Shown here: positions 10,129-20,400 of the stretch, piece by piece
Position numbering within the stretch: the first letter of the stretch is position 1
Layout of the letters: every line of letters begins with the position of its first letter
Assembly: GCA_018398765.1 (NCBI GenBank)
Contig: JAHBMJ010000161.1
Coordinates: 1-47,864 of the forward strand
Reading direction: 5' to 3'
DNA: 47,864 nt
Origin: Chromera velia
Taxonomy: Eukaryota; Sar; Chromeraceae
Translations under genes and position numbers: made by a program
The notes under the pieces: model-generated
Database searches by the model: none
The model's input: the letters and a program-made list of their open reading frames with translations, nothing else
Told to the model about the DNA's origin: nothing

Positions 10129-11259
10129 ATGATCGCGCCTATACAGCGCTTTAGCCTTCCTTTTACCGTTTCAGTGTTGCTCTGCTCGGTATGTTCGGCT
10201 TTCCTCTTTCGGATTGATCGAACTAACTTACCCGTCTCCTCTGCGCGACCCCGGAGGCTGATTGACTATGTCGGAATAAAAAGGGGAAGCGTGCTTGCCG
10301 CGGAGGAGGGGGATGGCGACGTTGAACCAAACATGCCGCCCCCGAGTGTGAGCAACTTCGCACAGGCGGGGGCGGCTTCCGGTGATGACGAGGAAGAAGA
10401 GACGGGACCTTTCACCGATCCATGGGCTGAGGAAGCAAAGAAGGAAGTGGCTAAAAGAAAAGCTGATGTTCTCTCAGCTATCCAGAGTATCGGGGGAACG
10501 TTCGGCATCAATGTGAATGCGGATTCGAAAAGCAAAGTCGAAAGTGCAGTCGCAGGGCTTGAAGACACGGCAAAGAAAGCTCAGATGATCCCGAGGTTTC
10601 CAAAAGCCCTGTCTGACCAAGAGGGCACATGGAGGCTTCTGTATTCTTCAGCATTGTCGACAGGGTCTCTCGGGGGGTTCAGACCTGGACCCCCAACATT
10701 GGTCGTTTTGGAGTTTGCAAGTGTGTACCAATCAATTGGGCCACAGTCCATGCGAGTGTCGAATGTGGTTGAATTGAAATGGTCCGATTTTCTTCTCTCC
10801 TTGCCTATCCCCCCTCTTCTTCCTGCGCCCACTTTGGTGCTAGGACACTCCTCAAAGGAAATCAGTGGGTTCCCCGCGCGTCTAAGGATTTTCAATGATG
10901 AAGTCCAACTTCTGCCAGGTCCGTTTTTGGAACGAGACCGAAAAGGAGCGGAGATGGTGACAGAAAAAGTGAGGGCAAGAAGTGCAGAGCAGCAAGGGGG
11001 GGCAACGGAAGGGAATCCGTTGGCAGAAGCTTTACAGAAAGTTCAGAGCTTCGGTGATCTGTCTGAAGTCGAACAATTCTTTCAAAGTGTACTTCCTCCC
11101 ATTGTTTTTCCTGTAGGAACATCTAGTCTCCCATTGGGCAGTGAGGAGATGAGAGGGGGAACTTTTGACGTTTCTTTTCTGGATGACTCGCTGCGTGTGA
11201 TTCGGGGGGACCGAGATGAGGTGCGCGTGTTTGTGAGGGCGGAGACGGGGGCTGTGTAA
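10129..11259 (+). CDS. Plastid-lipid-associated protein / fibrillin, plastid-targeted
   Basis: This single-exon gene encodes 376 aa. The PAP/fibrillin family forms lipid-binding barrels at plastoglobules and thylakoids. The body shows the domain start (KRKADVLSAIQSIGGTFG), the signature GTWRLLYSS (Trp168), and the C-terminal block GTFDVSFLDDSLRVIRGDRDE ending VRVFVR. The N-terminus looks like a bipartite leader. A hydrophobic stretch (residues 8-22) leads to CSA-FLFR with Phe25 just after the likely signal cleavage site, followed by a Ser/Arg-rich transit-like region. Phe at that site is typical of complex red plastids. An acidic linker (DDEEEETG) follows. I chose the ATG at 10129 because the frame extends upstream only from a TTG and because the signal peptide begins here. 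The exact fibrillin subgroup is not resolved. Confidence 0.92.
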   Translation: MIAPIQRFSLPFTVSVLLCSVCSAFLFRIDRTNLPVSSARPRRLIDYVGIKRGSVLAAEEGDGDVEPNMPPPSVSNFAQAGAASGDDEEEETGPFTDPWAEEAKKEVAKRKADVLSAIQSIGGTFGINVNADSKSKVESAVAGLEDTAKKAQMIPRFPKALSDQEGTWRLLYSSALSTGSLGGFRPGPPTLVVLEFASVYQSIGPQSMRVSNVVELKWSDFLLSLPIPPLLPAPTLVLGHSSKEISGFPARLRIFNDEVQLLPGPFLERDRKGAEMVTEKVRARSAEQQGGATEGNPLAEALQKVQSFGDLSEVEQFFQSVLPPIVFPVGTSSLPLGSEEMRGGTFDVSFLDDSLRVIRGDRDEVRVFVRAETGAV

Positions 11260-12273
11260 GAGAAGGAAGGAAGGAAAAATGGTGGACGTCATACGCAGCC
11301 CCTCTCTCTAGCTGTGCATGCCCCGTTGTGGCATGAACACATGCAGCCTGGGAGTGAATTTCATGAATGCTTGCATGGTGTCAATGAACTCTGCGTGCAC
11401 GCGTGTGTGCACACATACACTTGTTGATGCTGGTCTTCTCTGTCGAGGATCTGAGATGTTTTTTGTCCCTTCTCTTCTTCTGTCTTATTTCACTTCCCGC
11501 TCCCGAACCATGCAGTCTTCTTCCTACCTTTCCCACCGAATTCGATCAGATCGAGTACTTAAATTTGTTGCATGCATGCCTTTCCTTTGGTAGAGGGAAG
11601 ACGTGAAGTTACGGCTGGACAATCGTGCATCTACGTGCATGACTGCGCATGCTCGTTCTCGGGCTCTTGTCAGACCATACGTGTGTACAGATGTACATGC
11701 AGAAACAGTCACATGCATTTTACCTTCTTCTTTTACAATACAGAGTGTCAATACTCCTACGGGTTTAATTTAATGCTAGATTTAATGTTTTTAAAGTGCT
11801 TTTTTTGCTGAGGTAGCTAGTCAAATGATAAAAAAAAACACTTTGACGTCAATTATTTAATTAAAAATTTACAAGTGCATAAAGGTTGGCCAGAGCGTAT
11901 ATGGCTCTGATTCATTGGCTCACCGGCTTTAACCTCACACATCATCATCATCAGTTTGTTTCAAGTTAGTACGCAACCTAGGCTTGAAGGATTGATTGAT
12001 TGATTGATTGTATGATTAAGTGATTAATTATAAATGTTGCTGTTAAAGCTGGTGCTAGAGCTGGTAACCATTTTCACTACCATTTAGTCTGATTTTTTTA
12101 ACGATTTTCACGTACCATAGGGATTGATTATATCACTCTGAAAGGAGTTCTACTTATATTAATTATCGACAAAGAAGTTTAAAGGAAGTTATCGTTCTAT
12201 GTATACTGTACGTCATGCATCATCTACGCCATCATTCAGGGGTTACTGACACAACCAGCGACATTACATGCAG
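11260..12273. other. Tail-to-tail intergenic spacer
   Basis: About 1 kb lies between the ends of the fibrillin gene (+) and the methyltransferase/eEF2-like gene (-). It becomes AT-rich after about 11750. It holds a short ATTG tandem near 11990-12010. No gene is recognisable; short frames around 11318-11811 carry no motif. It presumably includes both 3' UTRs. Confidence 0.6.
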
Positions 12274-14265
12274 TCAATGAATTTGAAACGCATGTCCTCC
12301 TCCAAAGACTTCTTCTTTCATTTCTTTCTGCTGTTCTAAGTCCACTGGGTATCCTCTCGCTACAAGTGCTCCCTCACTTATTTCAACCCCCTCAGGAAAC
12401 GGAACAGCCTCGCCACAGTTAAGCCAGAAGAGCCGTGGCACTGATGCCACTGGATCTCCACCCCCTCCCCTCTCTGCGTCTTCGTCCTGCACTTGCATTT
12501 CCTCTGGCAATACATCTTGACCTATTTCCCTCCCGAAGGAGAAGGAATACTTCCCCCCCGCGCCTCTGAGCCGCCGGGCTGCGTAGAAGACCCGCTCCGC
12601 CCGCTCTCCAGCTAGCCGCGGGGGTGGGGTGTACAAAACAAGTGCGTTCAGAAGAACATCTGCCAGGGGGATCCAGCTCTCCATTGCCCAGTGACGCCGC
12701 GCATTGCCACCGAGCTCTGGTCGGAGTTGAGCACCAAGAACCGCAGCTCTCTCCTCGTCCCCAGCTTCAAATGCCGCCATGGCATCTCGAAGCGGTCTCA
12801 AAACCAAGAGACAAAATCCCCTTTCTCTCGACACACCCGTTGCTCTCCTGCCATCTGAGGCAGCTTTGAAAAACTGATCCCCCCACGCACGGTCAAGAAG
12901 TGCGGTGACTCTGTCAGCGTCCCAACCCCGGCTGGCCCCAAACTTTTCCAACAGCCCCCGCAAAGTAAACCCCCACCCCCCAATCGACTCAGCAACACTC
13001 AGCGACCCCCTACCGAAAACCACTTGACCCCCCCTGACATCTAGGCCATCCAGCCCATGGGATTCCATCATATCACTCACCTCACTGATGATGGCGGTAA
13101 GTCTCATGTACACGTCTTCATCGTCTGGTACGAGCGCTTGGAGCTTATCGATCTTGTTCATCAACAAGACCGGGCGGATGCGATGGGCCAGTGCGAGTCT
13201 CAGCTGAGTGCGAAACTGGGCTGTGAGCCCTTCTGCGCAGTCGACAACTAGCAGGGCCCCCTCGAGTAAGGGCAACGTGGCCTCGATTTGGTCTGTAGCG
13301 TAAAATGGGGGTGCGGTGAGGTGCACCAAATAGGGGGTCGGCAGGCCTGGTGAGGGCTGAAACCGCAGGGGGAGAGAGAGCCAGGGACTCTGATGGCGTT
13401 CTGTGGAATTGGGTTCGAGCTTGACACTCTTACCGGCAGGGTTCTTTACCGCAACTCCTGTCCAGCTTCTGTGTCTGGTGAGGTAGCCCAAAAGGCTGTC
13501 TTGTCCGTGATCGGTGGGAGCTAAGACAATGACGTTTCGGATGCGGCCTCGGTGGGAAATGACGGGAGAGAGATCGAAAAAGAGATCACCCGGTCCCTTC
13601 TGTGGCGATCTAGAAAAACACGCCACCCCCTGCCTGCTGCTTCCTGCAATTTCGACTTCGAGTGGGGAGAGGAGACCGCTCTGCAACGCCTCTGTCCACA
13701 CTGCTTTCAAGGGAGAGAAACAAATGTCGTCAAAAATCACGACAGCCGACGGGCGGGCAAGTCTCAAGGCATTTACTAGGTCGGCCTTTGCGTTTTCTGG
13801 CTGATGGTCGCCATCAATGTGGAAAAGATCGGCTTTGAAGTTTGGATTGTCTCGCGCATACTCTGGCATTGTGTGCTGGGATCTGCCTGGAATCAGCTCG
13901 AGTCTTCCCGGAAAGACTTCCTGAAGAACGCGGCAACAACCCTCAGTGTACTTGTGTTCACAGATGTCAAAGGCCAAAAGCCTGACGGAAGGGTGGGCAC
14001 TGAGTGCAAGCGCAGCGGAGTGACCGGCATTGAAGCCTACTTCCACCACTGTTGAGTCAATTGGTGGGAGGGCTTTGCAGAGACTCCAGAGGTTTCGTTG
14101 CTTGGCTTCATTTTTGGGATTTTTATTGAAGCTGTGGTGAATATACAGCAAGTTTCCCTCTAATGGCTCTCCTGACTCCTGCGCGACGGCATCCAGGCGT
14201 GCAAATACGGGAGAGAGCTTTTCAATGACAGAAGTCATGCTGTCTCCATCTATTAGAGAAAACAT
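12274..14265 (-). CDS. Class I methyltransferase fused to a degenerate eEF2-like GTPase region
   Basis: This single-exon frame has 663 codons, starts ATG and stops TGA. Residues about 35-220 form a class I SAM methyltransferase. Motif I is VVEVGFNAGHSA (73-84), an acidic residue ends the second strand (LLAFD, D100), and DLFHIDGDH (146-154) and AVVIFDD (174-180) follow. From about 234 to 580 the chain follows eEF2 domain I, the G' insert and the start of domain II. It reads RIRNVIVLAPTDHGQDSLL (eEF2: the AHVDHGKST P-loop), EGALLVVDCAEG, RIRPVLLMNKID (intact G4), GGWGFTLRGLLEKFG, and LDRAWGDQFF. The P-loop Lys is Gln255. The switch I Thr block is missing. The G3 DxPGH is replaced by TAPPFYATD. 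GTP hydrolysis is therefore unlikely. The rest of domain II and domains III-V are absent. The function is unknown; ribosome or eEF2-pathway targeting is only a guess. Confidence 0.85.
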   Translation of the reverse strand: MFSLIDGDSMTSVIEKLSPVFARLDAVAQESGEPLEGNLLYIHHSFNKNPKNEAKQRNLWSLCKALPPIDSTVVEVGFNAGHSAALALSAHPSVRLLAFDICEHKYTEGCCRVLQEVFPGRLELIPGRSQHTMPEYARDNPNFKADLFHIDGDHQPENAKADLVNALRLARPSAVVIFDDICFSPLKAVWTEALQSGLLSPLEVEIAGSSRQGVACFSRSPQKGPGDLFFDLSPVISHRGRIRNVIVLAPTDHGQDSLLGYLTRHRSWTGVAVKNPAGKSVKLEPNSTERHQSPWLSLPLRFQPSPGLPTPYLVHLTAPPFYATDQIEATLPLLEGALLVVDCAEGLTAQFRTQLRLALAHRIRPVLLMNKIDKLQALVPDDEDVYMRLTAIISEVSDMMESHGLDGLDVRGGQVVFGRGSLSVAESIGGWGFTLRGLLEKFGASRGWDADRVTALLDRAWGDQFFKAASDGRRATGVSRERGFCLLVLRPLRDAMAAFEAGDEERAAVLGAQLRPELGGNARRHWAMESWIPLADVLLNALVLYTPPPRLAGERAERVFYAARRLRGAGGKYSFSFGREIGQDVLPEEMQVQDEDAERGGGGDPVASVPRLFWLNCGEAVPFPEGVEISEGALVARGYPVDLEQQKEMKEEVFGGGHAFQIH

Positions 14266-15124
14266 CGTTGCGAAAGGGTCTCAAAAGAAGGTGTGGCACT
14301 TTGCACTATACAGCTGTCAGTTGACGATGTCTATGCACTGAGCCACGAGTCTGCAGCGACACTGAGAGCTCAACAGCCTGTGACGAAAAGGGACAGGGTG
14401 CAGCTTCTTCTGGACTCCTGACAAGTCGCACTTCAAATCAAAAACACATGCATGCAGACGGGAGACTGATTCACCTCGCATATACGACTGCATGCGTTTC
14501 GCGTGCTCTCAAGCTGGCTGTCCCTGCAGACAGTCGAAGTACAACCGTGTCTCGGCTATTCGTGTTTCCTCTTCCTGTATATATTCTATGATCAAAAGTG
14601 ACCTTTATCCATCATTTTACATCCGTCTATCCCGCGACTCGGTCTGCCAGGCAGTCAAATCGAATTCGCGATCGAATGGGCCCGCGCGGCTGATCGCGCA
14701 CAAACAACACATATGTGCCAGTTTTGCTTGTGCATGTGCATGCAGGCACTCGAGTGTTGCATTCGCTAGCTGTTGCAAAGTGTTGCTTACATGTTGCATT
14801 CGCATGCAGAAACGCATGTGTTGCAATATATATGCGTATACATAACGCATACATACCAAGAATTGGCACGTGCTTGTACTGCAAAGACAAACCGTTGCTC
14901 AAAAGATTGCAGCTAGGTCCAGCTGGCTGGTCAGGAACTCACCAGACCACGCCCGGAACTCACACATTTACTGGAAGTGTGGAGGAAAAGGATGTAGAAA
15001 AACTCCCAAACAACGGAGTGGAAGGGCAAAGTGCAAGCCAACAAGAGAACTACGTATTCTTGGCGGCAATGCACAAAGTGTGCCTGAACTCATGTCACTT
15101 CGTTGAGGCAGACTTACTCTCTCG
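14266..15124. promoter_or_regulatory. Head-to-head intergenic interval, methyltransferase-eEF2 / secreted Cys-rich gene
   Basis: 859 bases lie between two divergent start codons. Several TGCATGCA/TGCATTCGCATGCA motifs occur at 14440-14830, with ATATATGCGTATACATAACGC at about 14826-14846. The TGCAT-type palindromes are common across this window, so they may not be regulatory. I found no coding exon here. Confidence 0.35.
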
Positions 15125-17294
15125 ATGCGCATTCTTCTTCTGCTACTCCTGTGGAACGCAGCTGCAGTAGAAGAGACACACACTGGAGGAGACTGTGACG
15201 CGAGCATGACCAGCTGCTCACTGAACGAAGAGAGGAATGAGGTCGGGCCTGAAGCACGATTTCCCCCCCTGAATACCCTCTCCACAACGTTTCCCAAACA
15301 CTGTGTCACGGTTCAATCAGCCTTTGGGTATTTCATCCCAAACGTGCATACAAATGCGTGAATGAATGCAGATACCTTCTTCCTGTCCAGAGGGACTGGA
15401 GCCCTGCGCCGACAGGACCACAGGAGACCCACCCTGCTGTCAGACCGAGACCCCCAAGACCACAGACACCAACGACGCGACTGATGGGGCCACGGATCCC
15501 TGCCCGGCCGGATGGGTGTACGTTGCACTGGTCAGTCGGTTCCCGTCCCATCTGTATCAGGGCACTCCCCAAGCATCTTGAATTTGGGGCAAGCGTTTTG
15601 ACCCCTATGACTTTTCCAATGGCGGAAACTCTGTCTGCATGCCTATTTGCAATCTCGTGCAATAGACATCGTCAGCCCTGCCCATGATCGTAAGCTTCTT
15701 GCTTGACAGATACACAGATCTACCACAATCCTGCCCGAAAGCGCTGCTTGACTCTGTCTCAGTTCGAACCTCCTTCCCCTGACATTTTCCTTCGGAGCGA
15801 AACAAATCTCCTTTCCCCCCTCCCGCTCTCCCCCCTCCCCTCCACCTATGGACACAATCACCTTCCCTTCCTGCAGGACCCCGAGAGCCTGGTCCCTGCT
15901 GCCTGCATTCGGGAAGTTCTGCCCATTCCGGGCTGCAGAGAGGTCAGCGTTGAAGTCATGGACAAAGAAGGCAGGCAGGCAACAGCACGGATGGGAAGGA
16001 ACGCAAATTGACAGACAAGTGGACAGAATTGCAACATCAGAAAGCGGGCCGGGTAGACATGCAGACAAAACGGTCAAAGAGGCAAGAGGAAAGACAGGTG
16101 GATGGACAGATTGACCATCGAATGATGTATGGAATGAAACGGAATAAATGAATGGACGCTTGGGGCCATCGCACTTCCACCAGATGGCGAATTGCGGAAG
16201 CATAATACGGTCACCTCTCTGCAGGGATTCTACTGGTCCAAAGACGTGCGGGAATGCTTGTCGGTGGAGGAGCAGGCACCCAAATATGAGTCTGAGTGGA
16301 CTCGCACATTATGTCCGTCAGTGACCGGGAGGGGCGTTTGTCTTCAGTCCCTGTTTCCTTTTTTCTTCCCCACTTTTTTGTCTACAATTCCTGCTTCCTT
16401 TTTTCTTCCCCCCTTTTTTGTTTGTTTATGCCGCGTCCTTTTTTTCGGCATGCAAGTCGCCATCAGCCTGTGTCTTCCTTCCTCTTTTGCGGCAACTTCT
16501 GTGATTAACCCAGAGTTACGGGCTGACCGCGCCCATTTTTGTTGCAGACACAGGAAGGAAGGAAGACATTTATCTATGTCCCTTTCCATTTGCTCATCAT
16601 TTTCCTCTCTCATCTGCTCCTGTCGAACTCCAGGCGAGCCCCAATACTTCTGTTCTGCTGAGTACGAAGAGGAAGGTGACAGCTGCGTTGCCACCGTCGC
16701 ATATCCCAAACAACAGGTCGGTCAGGAAAGGGAAGAGAGAGCTAGAAGGCTGGAGGGAGAGGAAAGATCGAAAGAAACGGAGGTTGTATGGTTACTGAGT
16801 AAGCAAACAGGAAAGGAGAGAAGGGAAGGAGGAAGTGTCATCAAATTCTGCGTGCGTCATTCTCATTCTAAATGCCCCCCTGTCTGACGGCCTCCTTCCA
16901 TCCATTTGCTTCTTCCTCACTCTGTATGTGGCGATAAAAGGTCCCGTCATGATGCAGAGGACTTTGTCAGGCGTGCTTTGATCGAGAGTGCCGAGACAGT
17001 GCATGTAAGTGATATGCCTTCTTATGATTGCAAGGACTTGTCTGCATTCATGCAGGTTGTGAAGGAAGTGCGCGTCACAAATTGTCCCCTTCTTCCACTC
17101 TGCCTACCGGTCAGAACCGTCTCTCTCCTCCCTCTTTCCCTCCTTCCCAAATCGACCTTTTCTCCTTCCGCACATACACACGGGGCTCCGATTGATTTTT
17201 CTGATCTCCTTTTTCCTTTTTTGACTCTCTCTCATTCAGTTTTGGCGCTTCCGGCTCATTCTTCCTCTGCGGAGATCTCTTTTTTGTCTGGCTG

Positions 17295-17352
<58 letters not shown>

Positions 17353-17468
17353 ATGATTCTACATCGGACTGTTCTCCGCAGGGCTTCAGCTTCGATCCCG
17401 AGGGAGTTGTGTGCACACGGCTTCTGCAAGACTCTGGACAGGTCCGAGTACACAGGAAGACAGTAGAG
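15125..17468 (+). other. Secreted Cys-rich gene, exons 1-8
   Basis: Exon model: 15125-15241, 15372-15530, 15877-15942, 16225-16312, 16634-16720, 16958-17004, 17056-17109, 17382-17468. All phases agree. Exon 1 holds the signal peptide. Exon 2 has CPEGLEPC and ends near CPAGW. Exon 3 supplies CIREVLPIPGCRE, and exon 4 continues GFYWSKDVREC. Exon 5 has YFCSAEYEEEGDSC. Exon 7 ends LCLP and exon 8 continues GFSFDPEGVVC, rebuilding the CxPGF unit across the intron. The weakest calls are the exon 1 donor (GTCGGG) and the exon 4 donor (GTCCGT). Confidence 0.65.
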
Positions 17469-20400
17469 GTCCGTCGAGACAAACAATGGAGCAGCTTCGC
17501 TTCATTCTTAGTCTACAACTCTCCAAGGAACGTGCTGTTACTCGTTCTAACATTTCCGTGTTCTCACATGTTGTCTTCTGCAGCGCGTACTGGACATCAT
17601 TCATCTCTCCGTCGATGTCTGATTGGCAAGGTGCGGTGCTCACATGACCCGACGAATGAATCTCCAACGAAGAATCGAATAAGTGCACGCGCTTCCCTGC
17701 AGGAAACGTGCCCATGGGAGTACCTGTGTCCAGAGGGATTCCAGGCACTCAGCCCCAGAGTCGCTGCGGCACTTCCTCCAGTGGACCCACAGAGAGGACA
17801 GGGAAGAGACAGGGAATCTTGGTTCTTCGATCTGCCTGGTCCGTCTTTCTTCTTTTCTTTGCGTCGGTACCTGGGGGGTCAGTCAGATGGATGGCTTTGT
17901 GGGATGGTCTGTCAGCCGGTAGGAAGGAAAGTCTTGCAACTGCATCGGTCGAGTGTGCTTCTTTTCTTTTGGCTTCAAGTTGTTCTGCCTCCCCCCTTCC
18001 CTTCCTCTCCCCTCTAAGAATCGCTCGATCGTTAGAAAGTTTCGTGCCTTTGTCTGCCATTCTACGCATGGAAGCATACATATGCATATATACGTGTGTG
18101 TGTGTGTGTGTGTGTGTGTGTCTGTGTGTGTGTGTGTGTGTGTGTCCTCCCCTTTCTCGATGTATTATCTATCTCTCCATGCAGATGTGGGAGAGTCGGA
18201 GTTCGATACGGAGGACGATAGGGGTGCTCCTGATGAGTGTGTCTTTGTGGAGTCCATCCCCAGGGCCACACAGAAAGACGATGCGGAGGCAGTGGTGCCA
18301 TGTGATGAGGCACCAAGGTGCCCCCCCGGGTTCCTGCCCAGACCCTCGAGAGACCCTGAGGACAGAAGGACATTTGAAGAAGTCACACAGATAGAGAGAG
18401 GTCAGGCAGGGTGGGGTGCTGTGCCTTAGAACGGAAAGAAAGAAAGAAAGAACAGAGAGGGGAAAATGAGAGCGCGCGAGCGCGCCAACGCACACACACA
18501 CACACATACACAGACCCGCAGAGAGAGAGAGAGAGAGAAGAGGGGAAAGAGAGGGAGAACAGAGAGAAAAAAAGAACGGGAGTTTCCTACTCAATCCTTT
18601 GAAAAGAAATGACATCACTCTCTCTGTCCTTTTCATGTTTGTGCGTATGCACGCACGCAGAGGGGATCTGTGGGGCTCTTCGTCTTGCCTCGACTGAGCG
18701 GACAGAGGTCCTGCAGAGAACTGAGTGCCCATTCGAGTTCTTTTGCCCTGAGGTCGGTAGGCGGCAGCGTGGATGTCGTTAGTCTGAAGACCGGTACGCA
18801 TTATTGTGTGGGTCACAAGAAGAAGGAGGGACGCCTTTGCAGTGAGGAAGCAGGAGAGACTTTGGTCACGCGAGCCTTTCAGACCGGAGACACTGTTTTG
18901 TTGCCTCACTCTGCCTGCTGGTGCAAGAAAACTCCCTTTAGAGTTGGTCTTCTTCAGCAAATCCCCAGCATTTTCGTGAGCTTTCTCGTACGTTCGCAAT
19001 TTTTTCTACACGCGTCCCTCTTGCTCCCTTTCTCTGATTTTTTTCTCTCTCACTTTCCCTCTTTCTTTTTATTCTTCTGTCTGCCCGCTTGTGTATCCAT
19101 CGATCTGTGCATGTTTGTTTGTAATTCTAATCGTGAATTCGTTTGTGCATGTGAATGTGTGTACACAGGGCTACAGTGTCCCCCCAGGAGTGGACCCTGC
19201 TGACCTCTCTTTTTGCGTTAGAGGAGAGCTTCTACCTCTGCAGTCCCTCTCTGAGGAATTTGTTGAGGGCGAGGAGCAGCAGGAAGAGTGCGAGATCGAA
19301 ACGAAGTGCCCAGAGGAAACTCCCACCTTGTGCTCGGCAGGATGCTGCGGCCAGCTGCAGGTGGGTGGGAACCAACCGTTCTGTTTCGATCCACTTCCGG
19401 TGAATTGGTTGGAGTTCAGTGCGTCCGATTCCTTTTTGCAGCTTCGTTCTCCTGTCCGGTTTCTCACTGGCGACCCTCTTGGCGTTTTGCTTTCTTCTCG
19501 TTTTGTCTTCCGAGTACAGAACATGAGCCCAAGTGTTGTTGGTCTCGGGACCTCCTTCTCACCCCATTCTCTCTCCAATCTTAACGCCGTTGTCTTTGCT
19601 GATGCCGGGAAATGGTCCGAGGGGCGAGTGCGGACAAATTGAGTGCATGGCCAATGCACATGAATCAATCTGTAGCCGTAGTCGACATGATGGTGGTACA
19701 CATTGATTCTATTGCAGCTCCTGCCACCCCTGTCTGGGTGCGTGAAGGCAGCTCAGTGCTCTGCCATCACACAGGAGAACCATCCCGAGAGCGTGAATAC
19801 AACGGACACTAGAAACGAGACGGATCAGACGGAGCTCCAGTTTGCCGACTGTGTGCGTACAGATGGAAGCAGGGTCTCTCCTTCTTCCTCCAAAGCAGAG
19901 GGGTGTGTGCAGAAATGTCCTGAGGGTTTCGGGTCCTGCTCTGTCCTGGAAGAGGCAGCTGGTAGGCCGCCGGAGTTTGTTCCCTCCCGACTCTTTAAAA
20001 GAAGTGGAAACAAACCTGCACTCAGAATAAGAATCTTACGGGCTGCATGTGTGGAGATGAAATCGGAGGACGTTCGCTTCTTCTCTCTCACAACAGTGCC
20101 TGCGCAGTTTTGTCTTCCATCTCTGGCGCGAACTGGGCTGCAACCTGACAGTCTAGTATCTCTCTTCTCTAATGATGCGATTATCACCATCATTGTCTCT
20201 TATTTTTCCCTGCTGGCTTTGTATCGTTTGCAATCATGCACAGCAGGGAATTTGATTTGATTCTTTGTGCTCTCTTCATGTCTACTTTTTGAAGGGATCG
20301 GCGTTGAGGGGGCCTCGATGGCGGGCTTTTGTTGTCGCATCTCCATCGGCACGCCGATCTTCTACTGCCCCCGTGAATGCGTCCGGGGCCGAAAAAAGAA

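Noticed and set aside
14492-15120. Possible 5' exons of the secreted protein upstream of 15125
   Set aside because: The ATG at 15125 begins a convincing signal peptide. Upstream frames show no motifs and no clear donor joining to it.
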